Positions 12,921-26,269 of a stretch of DNA of 64,000 nucleotides are shown in pieces. The DNA comes from Sindora glabra (taxonomy: Eukaryota > Streptophyta > Magnoliopsida > Fabales > Fabaceae): assembly GCA_020226215.1 (NCBI GenBank), contig CM035235.1, positions 48,885,511-48,949,510 on the forward strand, given 5' to 3'. The stretch's first letter is position 1; each line of letters opens with the position of its first letter. The translations under genes and the position numbers were made by a program. The notes under the pieces are model-generated. The model was not told the DNA's origin and ran no database searches. It saw nothing but the letters and a program-made list of their open reading frames with translations.

Positions 12921-14673
12921 TTGTTTAATCTTTCAAGAAGTCATTTGATAGTTTCTTTTACACTATATAAAATTATTAAATTACTAAACACGATGACTTT
13001 GTTTTTTTTTAATGAAACTAAATGTGTATATGTATGAAATTGATTTTATCTAAGTATTTAAATTTAATTTATTATTAATATAAATTAATTTTACACTATC
13101 ATTCATAGATATATTGCTATGTTATGAAAAACTTGTTAAAATTATTTATTATTGACAAAAATTCTCAATTAATATTTTTTTAACAAAATATCATTTTATA
13201 TTCACCAATGATTTAAATAAAATCCAAAGTCTTTATTTTAAATCAATAAATGTGATCCAAATAAATGTTGAAGTTTCGAAATAAATTCCTTCCACATACT
13301 TTTTTTTATATACAAGTCTTAAATACTAATTATAACTACTTTTAAATTTTGTCTCAATTTTGAAATGACAAATAAAGAATGCAAGTTACAATTTTTTTTT
13401 CATGATAAGAGTTATTAAATTACTAAATATATATACATGATCTCGAAATTAAATGCAAAATATAAAAAAAAGTCTTTTAAATAAGATTATATCCCTTTTG
13501 AACGAGTTAAAATTTGGTTGGAACCCAAAAGCAAGGAAGTTGGCATGACGAAGTTTCTAGGAAAAAGGGACACACGGCGCTTTTGGTTCTTTGCCTACCT
13601 TAAATAAGTGATCCCCTTCCATTATTTTCACCTCCCTACCCTTTTTATTCTTTATCTATTCACCTCCATAATTTTGTATCTATCTATTAAAAAAAAAAAG
13701 GATAATAATATACGACTATGGTTGATAAAGGGTTAGGATCTAATTTGCCTTTTAAAATGTGAATTTTTTATTTATAAACTAATAAGTTTTTTTGTGTTAT
13801 TTTTTTCCCAATTATGATAATAGCATTTCTTCTTATACAAATGGCCATAATAGCAGTCTATGATCATTGTCATTCAATGAGAAAATGAATCCTAAAATTG
13901 TTAAAATGAAATTAGTCTTAACGCCAAACTTCAAAGAATGAACTCATGATTGTACATCAATTTTTTAATGACAGGCTAGCTTTGTTACCTTAATCACTAA
14001 AATTAATTTAGAAGACGGAAAAATAAAAATACACAATGATCCACAATAACAACTACAAGCATTATGAAACTCACATGAAGGTAGTTATTTGTATCTTATT
14101 ACAAAGATGAAATCACATCATCCAAGAAAGAGAGTGTAGAAGAAGATTATAGCTTCCACTTTCTTTGTCCTCCATGTCTCCCTACAGATATTTCTCCTTA
14201 TTTCTTACATGAAAAGAAATGAAATAGTTACTTGTACACATTATTCCTTTATGCAATTCCTGATAATTTCTACACGCAACATAATCTAAAATAAACTGAT
14301 TTTACTTGTTTAAAGCATATACGGGTTATGTTACTCAAACTATATTGGACGTACAAATATGAGGAACAACATAGAAGACTGGATGTGAATCCTCTTATTT
14401 TCCTTCTATTATTTTCTTGTCAGTTTTGGAAAAATACAGATATAATTTTTATTCTTGGACACACATTTTTTTTATAGAGACCCACAATTTCAAATAAAAA
14501 AAATTATATTTCTCTCTATCCAAAATTTACCATAAGGAAAAGGAGAAAATCTATTTCCATTAGGAGAGAAGTAACTCTTATGCAACCCTAAAATGCACAA
14601 AACAAGAAATAGTAAAATAAAAGCAAAGGGTAACAAAACAACTAGAACTTCTATTAACAACTTTGTAGTAATA
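12915..14673. other. AT-rich DNA and 3' flank of FKGP (copy 1)
   Basis: No coding signal was found. The stretch 13500-13620 is less AT-rich than its surroundings but has no open frame of note. The last few hundred bases before 14674 should hold the FKGP 3' untranslated region and poly(A) site, since that gene is transcribed leftward into this region. Confidence 0.6.
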
Positions 14674-17600
14674 TCATAGATATATCTTCCAGTCATAGAT
14701 CTTCACATCGAAGTGGTTCTCATTTTCTAGCCTTTGTCTCAGTTCCTTAGCGCACTCTGCATCTTTAGCAAGTAAAAGGCCAAAACCTCCACCACCTGCT
14801 CCAACCAGCTTATAGCCACAGCAATAAGGAGCAGCAAAAGAAAAGAGCTTGTCAACGGACTCATTGCTGCAGTAAGGATCAAGTTCCTGATGCAATCTCC
14901 AAGCTTCCATCATTATCTCGCCGAGCTCATCTATGTCACAGTTCATTAGAGCTTCTCTCCCAATCTTTGCCAGTTCAACGAGACGTTTGATACTGGATAC
15001 AAGAAGATTGTCCCGGCGCAGATATCTCATTACCACCTTCTGCAGCACCTTGTTTGCAAGTCGAACCTATAAAACAATGAGGTGTGGAAAAAATTAAGTT
15101 AAACAGAGAAAACCTACAATAGAAAAGTTGATTTGTGGAGCTATGCAAATTCAGCATTAAGTATAAAATGACAAGAGGAAAAAAATGATAGATGATGCAG
15201 AACACAAAACGAAATCAGACATGATACATCATTTCCAGAGAATTTAAATTGGAGAACTGAGTTGTCTTGTCCCCAGTTTCTGGTTTCCCCTTTGTGCCAG
15301 TTTTTGTTTTCAAACAACAGAAAAATTACATGCAAGGATTAATTTTTCTCACTTAGTCAATAAGAACCAAGACAAATGTCATCTCAAGTTGCCGGAAGCC
15401 AGTTATCCCAGTAATAAAATGAAATTGAGAACTTTTAAGGTTCCCAACAGAAGAAAAAAGAAAGCCATATATGTGTTTGCTGATATGGGTTTTCATGTGT
15501 GTATGTGTGAAATGGTGAAAACTTTACCAGAAAAGGAATTTAGAACTTTATCAAGAGATTATTATTCAGGTGTAAGATCAGCATTCTACATGCTTTCACG
15601 CAACTTAAATACAACAAATAACCCTAAGGCATTATAAATGCACACCTATACCATAAACTAATAGTTACCTGACCAGTAAATACCACAAGTAGCCGTTGCT
15701 CCAACTCCAAAATCAACTGAGGTGAAGCCAACAGGGGAATGACTTGAAGCCGCAATGGTATTCCAGGAAAGCTCGAAGTACATTTAATACCTGGGTACAA
15801 ACCTCCAATTTGATCCTGCCAGCCACCTCCTGTTCCCATGAGTTGCTCCAACACCAAAACAAGTCTAGCAACATTCTCAGTACTCTCAACCCCATCAGTT
15901 ATTTGAAGAAGCCCTTTAACAACTGCAGCAGCCAAGATACTTGAAGTACCTAAGCCACTACCTCGGGGAACCTTGGCCCATGTCTTGATTTGCAATCCCC
16001 TATCTACAAGTATGTTATCATGAACAATTCCAGTCACAAGTAATGCAGATTTGACCAGCCGAAATTGATCATCTTTGTCAAATGGTGCAGAAATAGACCT
16101 AAAATCTTCAATATATAAATGGTTGTTAGCATCATCAGTAATTAACACTCCCAGTCTTTTAGTAGTCTCTATGACAGTGCCAATTGGAAGACAACCTTCC
16201 AAGCTTATTGCCATATTCAGAACACATCCAGCACGCTCAATACTCCACGGAGGGGTATCACTCCAACCACCAACAAAATCAATGCGGACTGGTAATTCTA
16301 CTTCTACCCTTTGAGGATAAAAAGATTGATGAGCACAAGTATCATGATTGTTTGTCCAGTTATCCAGGTTGGAGAGGTTAGCAGGAGACTCCAACAAATG
16401 TTCTGCAGAAAGAGAAGCTCACAAGCTTTTAATTCTTTCAAATTCAAAAACAAATAGTAGAAACAAGCCTCAACAGAGAAGAGGAATGCATACATTACTG
16501 GGAAAAAAATAGTAAACAACTTCCTGAAACACTAAGGAAAAACATAGCTAGAACTGAGCTTCAGAAAAGATCACGTGCACTATTTATAAAGGGTACCTTG
16601 CAGAAATTTATACTGGCATTTTGTGCCAAATCACTCCTAGAATCACAAGTAAAATTCTTTTGGGTAACAACCCATTTTATCCTTAGTTTTTTTTTCTAAA
16701 TGTCCACTATGTTACACACCGAAATACTATTTCAGCAACTTCACTTCTCTTTTAAACAATAATAAAGTTCAAATATTAATATCTTTTATATATTTGCTCT
16801 GCAAAATAATTACCTCACAACTGGTTTTTGTTACATTATTTTGAAGCTGAAAGGTAATAACATCTACATGATTATGCTTATAAGCACAATATCACAAAAG
16901 GGAATGTAGCCATTTTTATACCCAGAAAGTAGCCCCTTGGATATAATTAATCCTTGCACACAAAGCATAATTTATATTGTCTGAAGTCTACTAGGCATGA
17001 GCTAACCTTGCTTTCTTGCAAGGATTTTCTGGCGAGACTATCATAGAATTCCAGAAATAATCCTTAACTGGTTCATATTTATACATGATGTTGGGTCAGG
17101 GCATTAGCCTGTACCTTTGAATCCATATCTTACTGCTGAGGCAGTTTCATCAGCTACTGCAGCCCACACTTTTTGCTCCAATTTGCATGCTGTCATTTCG
17201 TTGTCACAGGCTCGAAGAAGATCAACTTGCACCTGGTATGCCCGGCTTTTAGGAAGTATATTAGAGTTCTGTTCCTGGACTTTTGGACACATATCTAGGA
17301 AATCCTTACATATTTCAACTCCTGAAACTTCCTTTTGCAAAATTTCATCACACAGTTGAGACAAATTGCGACCAAGCATTCCATAACTAATGCAAGCTTT
17401 TGCAATTCCAACTGCAAGATCAGCTTGGTGATTACTAGCACCTAAGCACATGCTTGAGTAGTCAATTGATCTGTGCAATTCCTCCAGACTAATGCGACGG
17501 GAAGACTTCCACAAAGAAAGCATGTGGTCAAGTTTATGATTAGCTAAACCCATCAACCACATCGCAACCCTAAGCATATCAATGTAAGGAAGTATGGGGA

Positions 17601-20600
17601 ATATTTTTGAATTCCACAAGCACTTATCATCAGTGCCTGTGGAGCCCCATAAATCACTTTCTTGAATACCTAAATCACTTAAAACCTTCTTCCAGGGTTT
17701 CCCGCAAAACGTACCATCTCTAGAAAGTGAACTCTTCGGGTTATCATGAAGACCACAATATACAAGGACTCGTTCACTACTTCCTACCAAGGGAACTTCC
17801 CAAAGACAATGGCGATCTGGAAGCATGAACTTCTGTAAATTTTCCATTCCCATATCATATTGCAGTGAGATGTTGACTCCAACCACTATACAGAGTGAGC
17901 CAACTTGGATTTGACCAGAAATGGATGAATCATAAATGAGGGAATCCTCTCCGATTGAAATTCCAGGTGAAATTTTACTAGACAGAATAATAGCAGATGC
18001 TGTAATATCAGAAGCAGTGGTTGCTGGAATAGAACACAAGTGTCTTCGGCCTACTAGTTCTGTACCTAGCCCACTTAAGTGATCTAAAACTTCACTTGAT
18101 GTCCCAAAATGTAAGAACAACAAATCATCTGCAGCGATCAATTACTCAGTATTCATGTTATTTGTATATATGCATGTGTTTAAGGACAGATAGACATAAA
18201 GATAAGACTGCACTGAGGTTTTGACATACAGGCACAATAGCTGAACATCTTCTGTCTTCCCAATTTGCTAACAAGTTCTTCACCCAGAGGACGGTTTCTT
18301 AACCACTCATGCTTTGCAGGTACCCAGGCAGCAACCAGATCTTCATATAAACTCATCTGTACAACATGAAGAATTTGTTTTAGACAAAATGCTTTCGCTG
18401 TTCCACAAAGTTAGAAGTGCATCAAATGTTCATTAGAAACCAGGTACAGGGCCCATAATGATGTAAATGGTAATATATTTCTTCACTAAATTAAAATGGA
18501 AAGGAATATGAGGAAGTGACAGTGAAATGAAAGATAGTCAGATCACAGAGAAAAAAATTGGAATAAAAGACTCTCAGTATGGACAGAAAAGCATAATGCC
18601 ACCAAATGAGCAGCACTTTTACTCCTCTCACATTCAATTTTCTGTCATTAAATCTCACCCACTTTATTCAATTTAAAGTTAATTGTGTTAAGAAGAGTTA
18701 TGAGATGGTACTTGTAAAATGTGTGTAAATATCATCCTTCAACAGAAAAAATGAACAAAAAAGATGACCAAAATTGAAGCTTAGCCACATGGAGAGTTTT
18801 CGGAACATGGATGATGCATGATGCTGAACAAAGTAGGTACAGAAAGTAAGATAGAGCAGAGTGGATGGTACCTGCTACCTAGCGAAGGTAAACTATTGTC
18901 AAATAGGATAAATGTAAGTTTCTTGAATACAGTACATATGTAGCATTTTATTATGATATTTCATTATACATAACATACTTTTGCACTCTCCAAGCAAGCA
19001 ATACAAACACATGATTGGCACTGAAAAAACTAGACAGAAATCACAACAATGAACAACAGTAGTATACCTCCTTTCGACTTTTCAGGAGCTCTGAAATCAT
19101 TGGCTGACAGGACCTTGCAAGTGTAACAAGTTCCAACCATGCCTTACCTTTAACTGCAATTATACCAGTATCAAGAAGTGTTCTACCATCATCTAGAACT
19201 GCCTTACTTCTAACAAGCTCCCCTACAGTAGGTTTCTGTAGGAGATTATCAACTGGACTGACTGTGTAACTTTGAGTTGGATTTTCAGTTTTAGCTGCAA
19301 CAATGACACCATGGTTTGAAGCAACATCAAGGGTAATTGGAACAGTGATGATGGAAGAGGTGTCCTCTGGAAGAGTCATGATGGATGCATCAAAACATGG
19401 GAGAACATCACCAGTCATGGTCAATAGTCCCCCTACAGTGATTGAAAGACAAGAAAACATTGGCAATCACTAATGCTAAAATAAAACCAGTCAACAAATC
19501 CCTATGGTAGAGAAGGAATATAATAATATGCAGTTTGGAGACAATTATTTACCACCAATTTGAAATAGAAAAATAAAAAAATAAAAAAATAACAGACAGC
19601 CACCTTAGTCATGCATATTAGTAAGCAGATAGAGAACGATGGTGCCAACAGGTAATCACTAAAGATGCAATAACAAAGTGTTTTGGCAGGAACAAAGGAA
19701 ATTAGATAGAGAAGAAAATTCTGTTGAAAGTTTTAAGACACTTATGTCAGAGGTGTTGCATTACATTTACAGAAAGCATCCAGGTGGTCAAGATGATTTA
19801 CATCTTGCAAAGTAAGGCTAAATTTCTGTTGACTATATGGATGAACAAACAACCTTTATTTCCAAATGCTTGTCTTGCACAAGAAGCAATAGCAAGTATG
19901 TGATCAAAAAGCAGTGGAACTGGCCCGTCTGGGTCATCTGCTGCCAAATATGGAAGAGGCAGGAAAACTTTTCCCATAGGGTTTGCCCATGGCACCCTTT
20001 TAGAATCACCTCCAGCATGAAGCAACAATATATGCTTTTTGGCCATGAATTTAACTATTGGCATAAGGGCAACCTTGTTTAGATCAACAGATCCAGTACG
20101 ACTGTCATTTGTAGTTGCCACCTGTTTATCAAACGTATATTATCAAGGCTTGCGATTGAACAGGTTCTAACCCTAAAGCGAAAAACATGTAAGCAATAAG
20201 CCATGAAAACTACTATATGAGTGCTTACACAAATAGATGTGAACACATTAGGAACAACTTCAGAATTGTCACATATATATCAGTTCTCACTTCAACAGCT
20301 TTGACCCAAAAGCATGAATGATATAATAGTACTCAGAACATCAAAATTCAATAAAAGATACATTATGACGCACAGAGGTTAGAGATTGAACAAAGTCCAA
20401 CATATGATGACATAGAGGCATTACATTAGATAATTAAATTCCATGATAAGTCTTGATGTCTACAAATTATTAAACCACCAAGAAGAATACAAAAATAGAC
20501 ATCGAGGCATCAAAAGACCCTGGTATGCACTAAAATCTGTTTACACAATACGTAAAGTCAATATTAAGATTTGATATTTTCCTCTAGCAGTATTATCTAG

Positions 20601-21267
20601 AGATGTTAGAGTGTCCCACTCAGCGTGGCCAACAAGTGTAGAACTCTACATGACACAGCTTTCTCAAAGTGTCGATGTTTCATAGTTCAGTTAGCAGAGT
20701 AGTAAAAATGTGATAAGATATATTCAATCCAAAATTTGTAGTCAGATGTCAATCAAAAAGCATCCGAACAATCATTAACCTTAGACTAACAGAATTCTGC
20801 AAGGGATGTTAACATTTAGGCATCAATCATTAAATTCTTATTAATATACTATTATACATTTTCAACAATAAAAATTAGCATGGTTAAACACCCCTTAAAA
20901 ATCAACCACAGAAATCCATTACCTCTGAACCAAGATCTACACCAAGGTCCTGGTAATGCCTGGCCAGCGCGTAAATGGCATTGAGAGTGGCCGCTCCAGA
21001 CCCGATCCGCTGGCCATCCGGGTCAGGTACAGCGATCGTGATGGTGGAGCTGGCGATCCGACCCATTCTCTTAGCCCGCTTGAGCTGCCAATTGTAAAGC
21101 TCAGCTTGCTCAGGGCTAGCAGCGGTGAGCACAATAGCATCCCATGTCGGAACCCTAGACGGGTGCCTCACCGACAACCTTAAATGGTACCATGATTTTC
21201 TCAGGACTGAAGCCAAGTCAGCCTTCTGCTTTGTCCTGGAATATCTTTTGCCCCTTGCTGCTTCCAT
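14674..21267 (-). CDS. FKGP: Bifunctional L-fucokinase/GDP-L-fucose pyrophosphorylase, 7 exons, copy 1
   Basis: This cytosolic enzyme phosphorylates L-fucose to fucose-1-phosphate and converts that with GTP to GDP-L-fucose, the salvage route to the fucosyl donor for cell-wall glycans and glycoproteins. The exons (minus strand) are 20923-21267, 19854-20121, 19068-19432, 18230-18356, 17115-18128, 15669-16402 and 14674-15066. All junctions are GT-AG and the phases agree. They sum to 3246 bp, 1081 residues, against about 1055 in Arabidopsis. The N-terminal pyrophosphorylase half shows HAGGDSKRVPW near residue 150 and MTGDVLPCFDA after it. The C-terminal GHMP-kinase half shows RIDFVGGWSDTPP near 746, the ATP loop PRGSGLGTSS near 852 and VGAGGGG near 1040. 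An in-frame Met at 21303 would add 12 residues. I prefer 21267 because conserved sequence (KQKADLASVLRKSWYHL) starts soon after. No damage is seen. Confidence 0.97.
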
Positions 21268-21535
21268 TCTCTCGATGTTTTCCGAGAGAGTGTCAGAAAA
21301 CAAGGGGGAAAATGCTGTCTCTGTTGAATCTGGTGGGATGCGCCGAGACTGAAGTGGAAAAACATATGGAGAAGTGTGACTCGGTGCGACGGACTGTTGT
21401 CTGAAGTAACTACCAATTTTCTTTTACATTTCCTCCCTTAACTTTACCCGAGAAAATTTAACTGCCCAGGCGAGAAAACTCAGAAAAGAAAGAAATCAAC
21501 GTTGTGGAGAAGTAAAAACAGAGCAGAATCAACAA

Positions 21536-21609
21536 TGGCGTCGCCCGGACTCGAACCGGAGACCTTCAGTGTGTTAGACTGACGTGATAACCAACTACAC
21601 CACGACACC
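21536..21609 (-). tRNA. tRNA-Val (AAC), copy 1
   Basis: The minus strand reads GGTGTCG at the 5' end, pairing with CGACGCC before the discriminator A. It has a D-arm around GTAGTTGGTTATCAC (the A box), an anticodon loop CTAACAC giving AAC, and a T-arm with GGTTCGAGTCC (the B box). The length is 74 nt with no intron, and the 3' CCA is not encoded, as in eukaryotic nuclear tRNAs. It lies about 235-270 bases upstream of the FKGP start codon on the same strand. Confidence 0.97.
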
Positions 21610-22865
21610 TCTACACCGTTTGAAATTATCAAATATATAAAATCAGATAATTTGAATGGGATTTGCCACGATCATAAATATACTTGCCATTCCCAGTTTC
21701 CCATGTTTTATACAATGAATTATGCCCATATCTCTTACAAATTAACTTTGATTATAATTTTATTTTTATTTTAAAAAAATATATTTATTTTTGTAAAGAG
21801 AAAAGTGAGTTTATATTTAAAATACATAGAAGAGAATTAAATGCTCACAAAAAATTAGTATAATTTACTCAAAATTTTATTATCATTACAAAATTATAAT
21901 AATTTTTTAGAATTCCTAATACTTAGTAGTCACACATTCAGTCTTAATTAATTTGATTTCGAGTTAGACTTCTTTTGGATAAAGCTTTTCCAACACTTAT
22001 TTTTTTTGTTTACAAGGCTCAAATTCAAAATTTTATTTAAAAAGATCATACTTCTAACCGTATAAATAATCGGATATTGGTAATATTAAATATATTGCTA
22101 TCATATCTCTTTGGAATCCATATTTTGTTTCATTTTATATAAATTATATAAGGCTTGAGTATCATATTTAAGTCTCCTCATTGAATCTATCATATTTGTT
22201 TCATTTTACTATCATATTTTGTTTCATTTTATCCTAATAGTAGTGCTTTCAAATATCAAATTTAAATCTCTTCATTGAATCTAAAATGTTTTAAGATTTA
22301 ATTTGCTACTATTGAACTAATCAATTATTAGTTAGAGAAAGAGATTTTCAATATCATGCTTTATGTTACAAGTCACAGTTGAAAAACCTAAAAGAAAGAT
22401 AAAAGGTAATGTAGAATGATAGCTTAGTTAAAGGAAAATGGATGACAAGAATGAAAATGGACAATTATTACTTGAAACAATCACTCTATAATTTGAAATA
22501 TTTTAGAAATTAAGTTTTAAATAATTTATTATAACTTGTAAATCAATTTGGGATTAAAATTTTAACACACTTAATTGTTTAAGATTTAAATTTGATTTAC
22601 TATTAATGTAAATTAACTTTATAATATTATTCATTCATGTGTTATTATATCAATAAAAAATTATAAAAATTCTTTTATTCATGTTGAAAACTTTTAATTA
22701 CTATTATTTTTTTAATAATATACCTTTTTCTCATTCATTAATAATATAAAGCATTTTATACTGATTATAGATTAAATTTAAACTTAGTTGCTTATAATAC
22801 ACCATATACATCAAACTTAACATTAAGTACCATAAAACCTCATTTGTTTAATAATGAAAAAAAAA
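21610..22865. other. AT-rich intergenic DNA right of tRNA-Val (copy 1)
   Basis: No coding signal was found. Near-repeats of 'catattttgtttcattttat' occur around 22120 and 22200. The far end runs into the Mutator-like terminus. Confidence 0.55.
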
Positions 22866-23008
22866 GTTAAATATTTTGCGTTTTTTTGAACATTGCTTTG
22901 ATTATGCAACCCTCCCCTCAACTTTGAAATTATACAGGGACCTCTTTTAAGCATTAAACATAACTCCAAATGCAACAAACATAATTGCCCTCCATTTGGT
23001 AAGCAATT
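22866..23008 (-). mobile_element. Left end of a Mutator-like element, cut by the assembly gap (copy 1)
   Basis: This is the same sequence as the left terminal inverted repeat and adjoining bases at 52352-52493. The contig stops here, inside the element; only about 140 bases are present before the N run. Confidence 0.8.
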
Positions 23009-23108
23009 NNNNNNNNNNNNNNNNNNNNNNNNNNNNNNNNNNNNNNNNNNNNNNNNNNNNNNNNNNNNNNNNNNNNNNNNNNNNNNNNNNNNNNNNNNNN
23101 NNNNNNNN
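23009..23108. other. Assembly gap of 100 N
   Basis: This is a run of exactly 100 unknown bases, the conventional placeholder for a scaffold gap of unknown size. It separates the end of copy 1, which stops inside a Mutator-like terminus, from a truncated copia remnant. The sequences on either side should not be assumed to be adjacent in the chromosome. Confidence 0.99.
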
Positions 23109-24250
23109 TTTCTAAAAAATTAACTTTAACAATCTCTTTTCTAACAACTTTTGCACCAGCATTAGTGTCTATATTTACTTTAGTAATATCTAAATTTAGC
23201 TCAAATTCTTTGAACATTGATTTATCATCGCAAATGTTGATTGTTGCATTAGAGTCAAACCATTATCCAAATTTAATAGAAATTATATTAAATTTAGAAA
23301 CCATTGTAACCAAATTTTTTTCTACTATATGTGCAGTAAACTTTTGATTTGAATTATTTTTTCTATTATAGCATTCTTTTGCAAAATGTCCAAGCTTGCC
23401 ACAAATGTGGTAGGTTTTTTTCTCTTTTGAAAATACTTATTTTTAAATCGTTGTCCGTTTTGCTTCACTTGCATGTTCTCTTTTATGGATTCATTACTTC
23501 TATTAAATGAACATTAGAATTGCATTAAATAGGATTATATGAATAACTGAATGTGACTTCTTTTTTATTTGTAGATTTTTTTAATATATTCCAATGAGAT
23601 ATCTTTGGACTTACATATCAGATTTTTTCAATAATCCTTTCAAGATGAGATTAATTTTGCTGTAATAGTCGCAACTTGAAAGGATTTAGGAATAATAATT
23701 TTAAGGGCATGAATCTTATTAATAATAACTTTCAACTTATGAACTTTTTCTAGGATTGGCTTAGTATCAACCATTTTATATTTTAAATATTTGGCAATTA
23801 AATATTTATTCATACCTTCTTCCTCAACCTTGTATTTGAATTCTAATACAATCCAAATTTCTCTTACCGACTTTATTCATGTGAAAAAATCATACAATTG
23901 ATTTGAAAGAGCATTCAAGATATGTGCATGACATAGCACTTCTTCTTCCTCCTTTTTTGTTTTTAGCTTTTGAACCTTTTCAATTCATTTTGCAATGGAT
24001 TGCCTTCCATTAGCATTGAGTTATGGATCTTCTATAGCTTTCAAATTTTAATTCAAAATATAAGAGTTCTTCATGGCAGTGAGAAGAAATATCATCTAGT
24101 CTTGCTAGTAAAACAAATTGTTTCCATCAAATTGATCTAATTTTACTAAGTTTTAATTCATCATTTTGATATATGCTAATTTTGTTAATGAAGAAATATT
24201 TCCTTAAGATTGTTGGTGGAAATTATAAAGTTAGAATTAAAATTTTTGAG
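23109..24250 (-). mobile_element. Ty1/copia retrotransposon remnant (gag and start of protease)
   Basis: Read on the minus strand, 24140-23580 gives a copia gag (UBN2-type) pattern across frames: HILNALSNQLYDFF, EIWIVLEFKYKVEEEG, NKYLIAKYLKYKM, FQVATITAKL then a WKDY-like motif. A gag zinc knuckle follows near 23415-23373 (ICGKLGHFAKEC, the first Cys replaced by Tyr). Next comes a protease-type motif WFDSNATINIC near 23260, where the family has DSGAT. Several stops and frameshifts interrupt it, so it cannot be functional. It is cut by the N run, so integrase and reverse transcriptase, if present, would lie in the gap. Confidence 0.8.
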
Positions 24251-24409
24251 TTGTGAAATACAATACTTTCTTTAAAGAAATATTCACCCCTAATTGAATA
24301 AAGTTTATTTTAAGGAAATAATACGCAAATTGAACTCCTAACATATAACTGAAATTTGAAAAACTTGGCACAGCCTAGATTCTTCCTATTCATGATAGGA
24401 GAAAAGAGC

Positions 24410-25740
24410 ATGTTCCTGACATATTTTACAAGTATTTTTCATATCTATCCAATATTAAAAAAAAAGGAAAGTGCAATCATATATATATAAAGATATTTTA
24501 CAAAAGTGTTTTATAATATTTTTGGAGCTTATACTTCATAGAAAAAGACATCCTTTATTTCATGACTACTTACGCTAATATATATATATTCATATGGATG
24601 GTTAACATTAATACAATTTGGGGGTGCTTCTTTATGTCCATCATCAACAAGTAATGAGACTTCAATGGTACTAGTCATAAATTGAATAAAAGTCTCATAC
24701 TCAATCATTTCTCAAAATTCATTTGAGGAGTTAGATTTTCTTATAGTATTTGAAAAGAAAATTTCAACAATAAAAATGAATATAGATACTCAGTAAGCAA
24801 TTATTTAACCCACTTTTTAATGAATTTTATAGTTAAATAAATTTCTTATAAATGATATATTTTTTAATCCATTACTCATCATCATGTTTATAATTACAAA
24901 TACTATATTGATAAATTTTTAGATAAATTACTGAAAATTTAAAAATATGCTATAGTCATAGTGTGTGAGAAAAGAATAATAGTAATATAAATCTCCATCT
25001 TATTACTCCCATCGACGATAATCCTTTCTTCTTTGACCTTATCTTTCCATTTAACCATAGCCTTCTCTCCTACAAATGACATCAAGCCAATATTTCTTCC
25101 CTATTATTTTATTTGTTTATTCCTTAATCTAAAATTGAATATTAAAAAAATCTTTATTATCATAATATTTTATATTATTATTTAAAAATTGATGTACAAG
25201 GAAGCAATCCATATAAGCTACAAATGATAACTTGGTAACCATTATTTATGTATAAACTTCCAAACAACCACAACAGGAGCATTATTAATAAGTAAGGTGA
25301 TGTGCAACAGTATATGATAATAATATATTTATTATATTCTTTGCAATAACGAGAGTTATAAGCAAGATATTCTACCATCTAACTCATCAAATTGAAAATC
25401 GAGAGTCACTTACTTGAAGAGAAGATTTTGTCTAATCACCTAAAATCTATAATAAAAATATTTTCATTTTACCACATTAATTTATTATTATTATTTACAA
25501 AAATAAAGAAATGTTTTTACATAACTTACCTTAGCGAAGCTCTAGTTTTTAAAAACAAATAACAATGTCTGAATGCTCGAGAGAAAGCAAAGAGAAAAAT
25601 ACCTAAAAAGTTATTATGAAACAACTAGGAGGAGTATTTGTACTGAAATTAAAATATTAAAATATTCGTATAATGATGAATTGCATCAATTAAGGGCTTA
25701 TGTGTAACGGCAGGGGACAAGAAATCTTTTGAAAGTCTAC
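24410..25740. repeat. Diverged direct repeat A, flanking the gypsy remnant (possible LTR)
   Basis: This segment aligns colinearly with 28300-29660 with substitutions and indels throughout. Shared landmarks include 'catatggatgg'/'tatatggatgg' near 24591 and 28452, 'aacccactt/ctttt...atgag/aattt' near 24808 and 28671, 'gcaacagtatatgat' near 25303 and 29131, and 'taacggcagg' near 25705 and 29635. It lies about 500 bases beyond the gypsy integrase end. That position and orientation suit a 3' LTR, but an ordinary segmental duplication is also possible. Confidence 0.6.
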
Positions 25741-26269
25741 AGTGGTTATCTAATATTTTCCTCACGTGTTATGTGAGCTAGCAGCTTTAGCTAATACATT
25801 TTTTTCCTTTACCCGATTTGTTTTATTATCGTTATTGCATGAACATGTTCTTACGTCATACCTTTGTCACCTATTTATGCCAGCATTGAGATTTCCTCAC
25901 ACGTTATATAGCGTCTACATCAGCCGAAAGTAGGGTTGATATTGTACATGACTCTAGTTTTAGATAATTCTAAAATTTTAATTTCTTGTAATTTCGTACG
26001 TTACGCAATATTGTAATATTTAATATTTTAATTTCTAATTTCTAAAAGTTTCTAATCTTAATTTTTAGAATTTTTAAATTTAATAATATTATAATATTTA
26101 ATTTAATTTCCTATACGTATTTATAGATAGATGTCACAAATTATTCCCTTTTAAAAGAAAAACTCATTCTCAAATTTTCATAAATGCCGGAAAATGTCTT
26201 GTTGTTTTACACAGAATTTTTAACAACCTATGTATTAAATTATGTAATTACCAATCATAATTACTATTG
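25741..26269. other. Non-coding tail between gypsy integrase end and repeat A
   Basis: No gene is visible. On the minus strand a TATAAATA-like box occurs near 26130, shortly after 'TTTGTGACATC'. This could be a promoter-like or LTR-type sequence, but the evidence is weak. Confidence 0.4.

Larger units (their letters stand above)
1..23008. repeat. Copy 1 of a 23-kb near-identical direct duplication
   Basis: This whole block recurs at about 29494-52493 in the same orientation. The offset drifts from 29493 at the left edge through 29491, 29483, 29481 and 29475, then stays at 29485 from about 14.5 kb to 22.8 kb. The drift reflects small insertions and deletions, many in single-base runs or the AT and G tracts. 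The block stops at the run of N, about 140 bases inside the left end of a Mutator-like element. The left edge of the duplication is not visible because the window opens inside it. The likeliest explanation is a redundant contig; a recent true tandem duplication is the alternative. Confidence 0.97.

Noticed and set aside
12813..13037. Open frame encoding a long Ile-Tyr repeat (and at 42291-42521)
   Set aside because: It is simply the translation of the (AT)n microsatellite.
15389..15637. 82-codon open frame on the plus strand within the FKGP gene (and at 44874-45122)
   Set aside because: It lies wholly in the intron between the last two exons, has no recognisable family features, and both neighbouring exons are on the opposite strand.
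25010..25090. Short shared protein-like reading in the two diverged repeats (minus strand, around IGLMSFVGEKAMV and IGLMPFIGERAMV near 28900)
   Set aside because: The similar readings in both repeats could hint at an old exon, but no flanking splice structure or family was recognised, so no gene is called.
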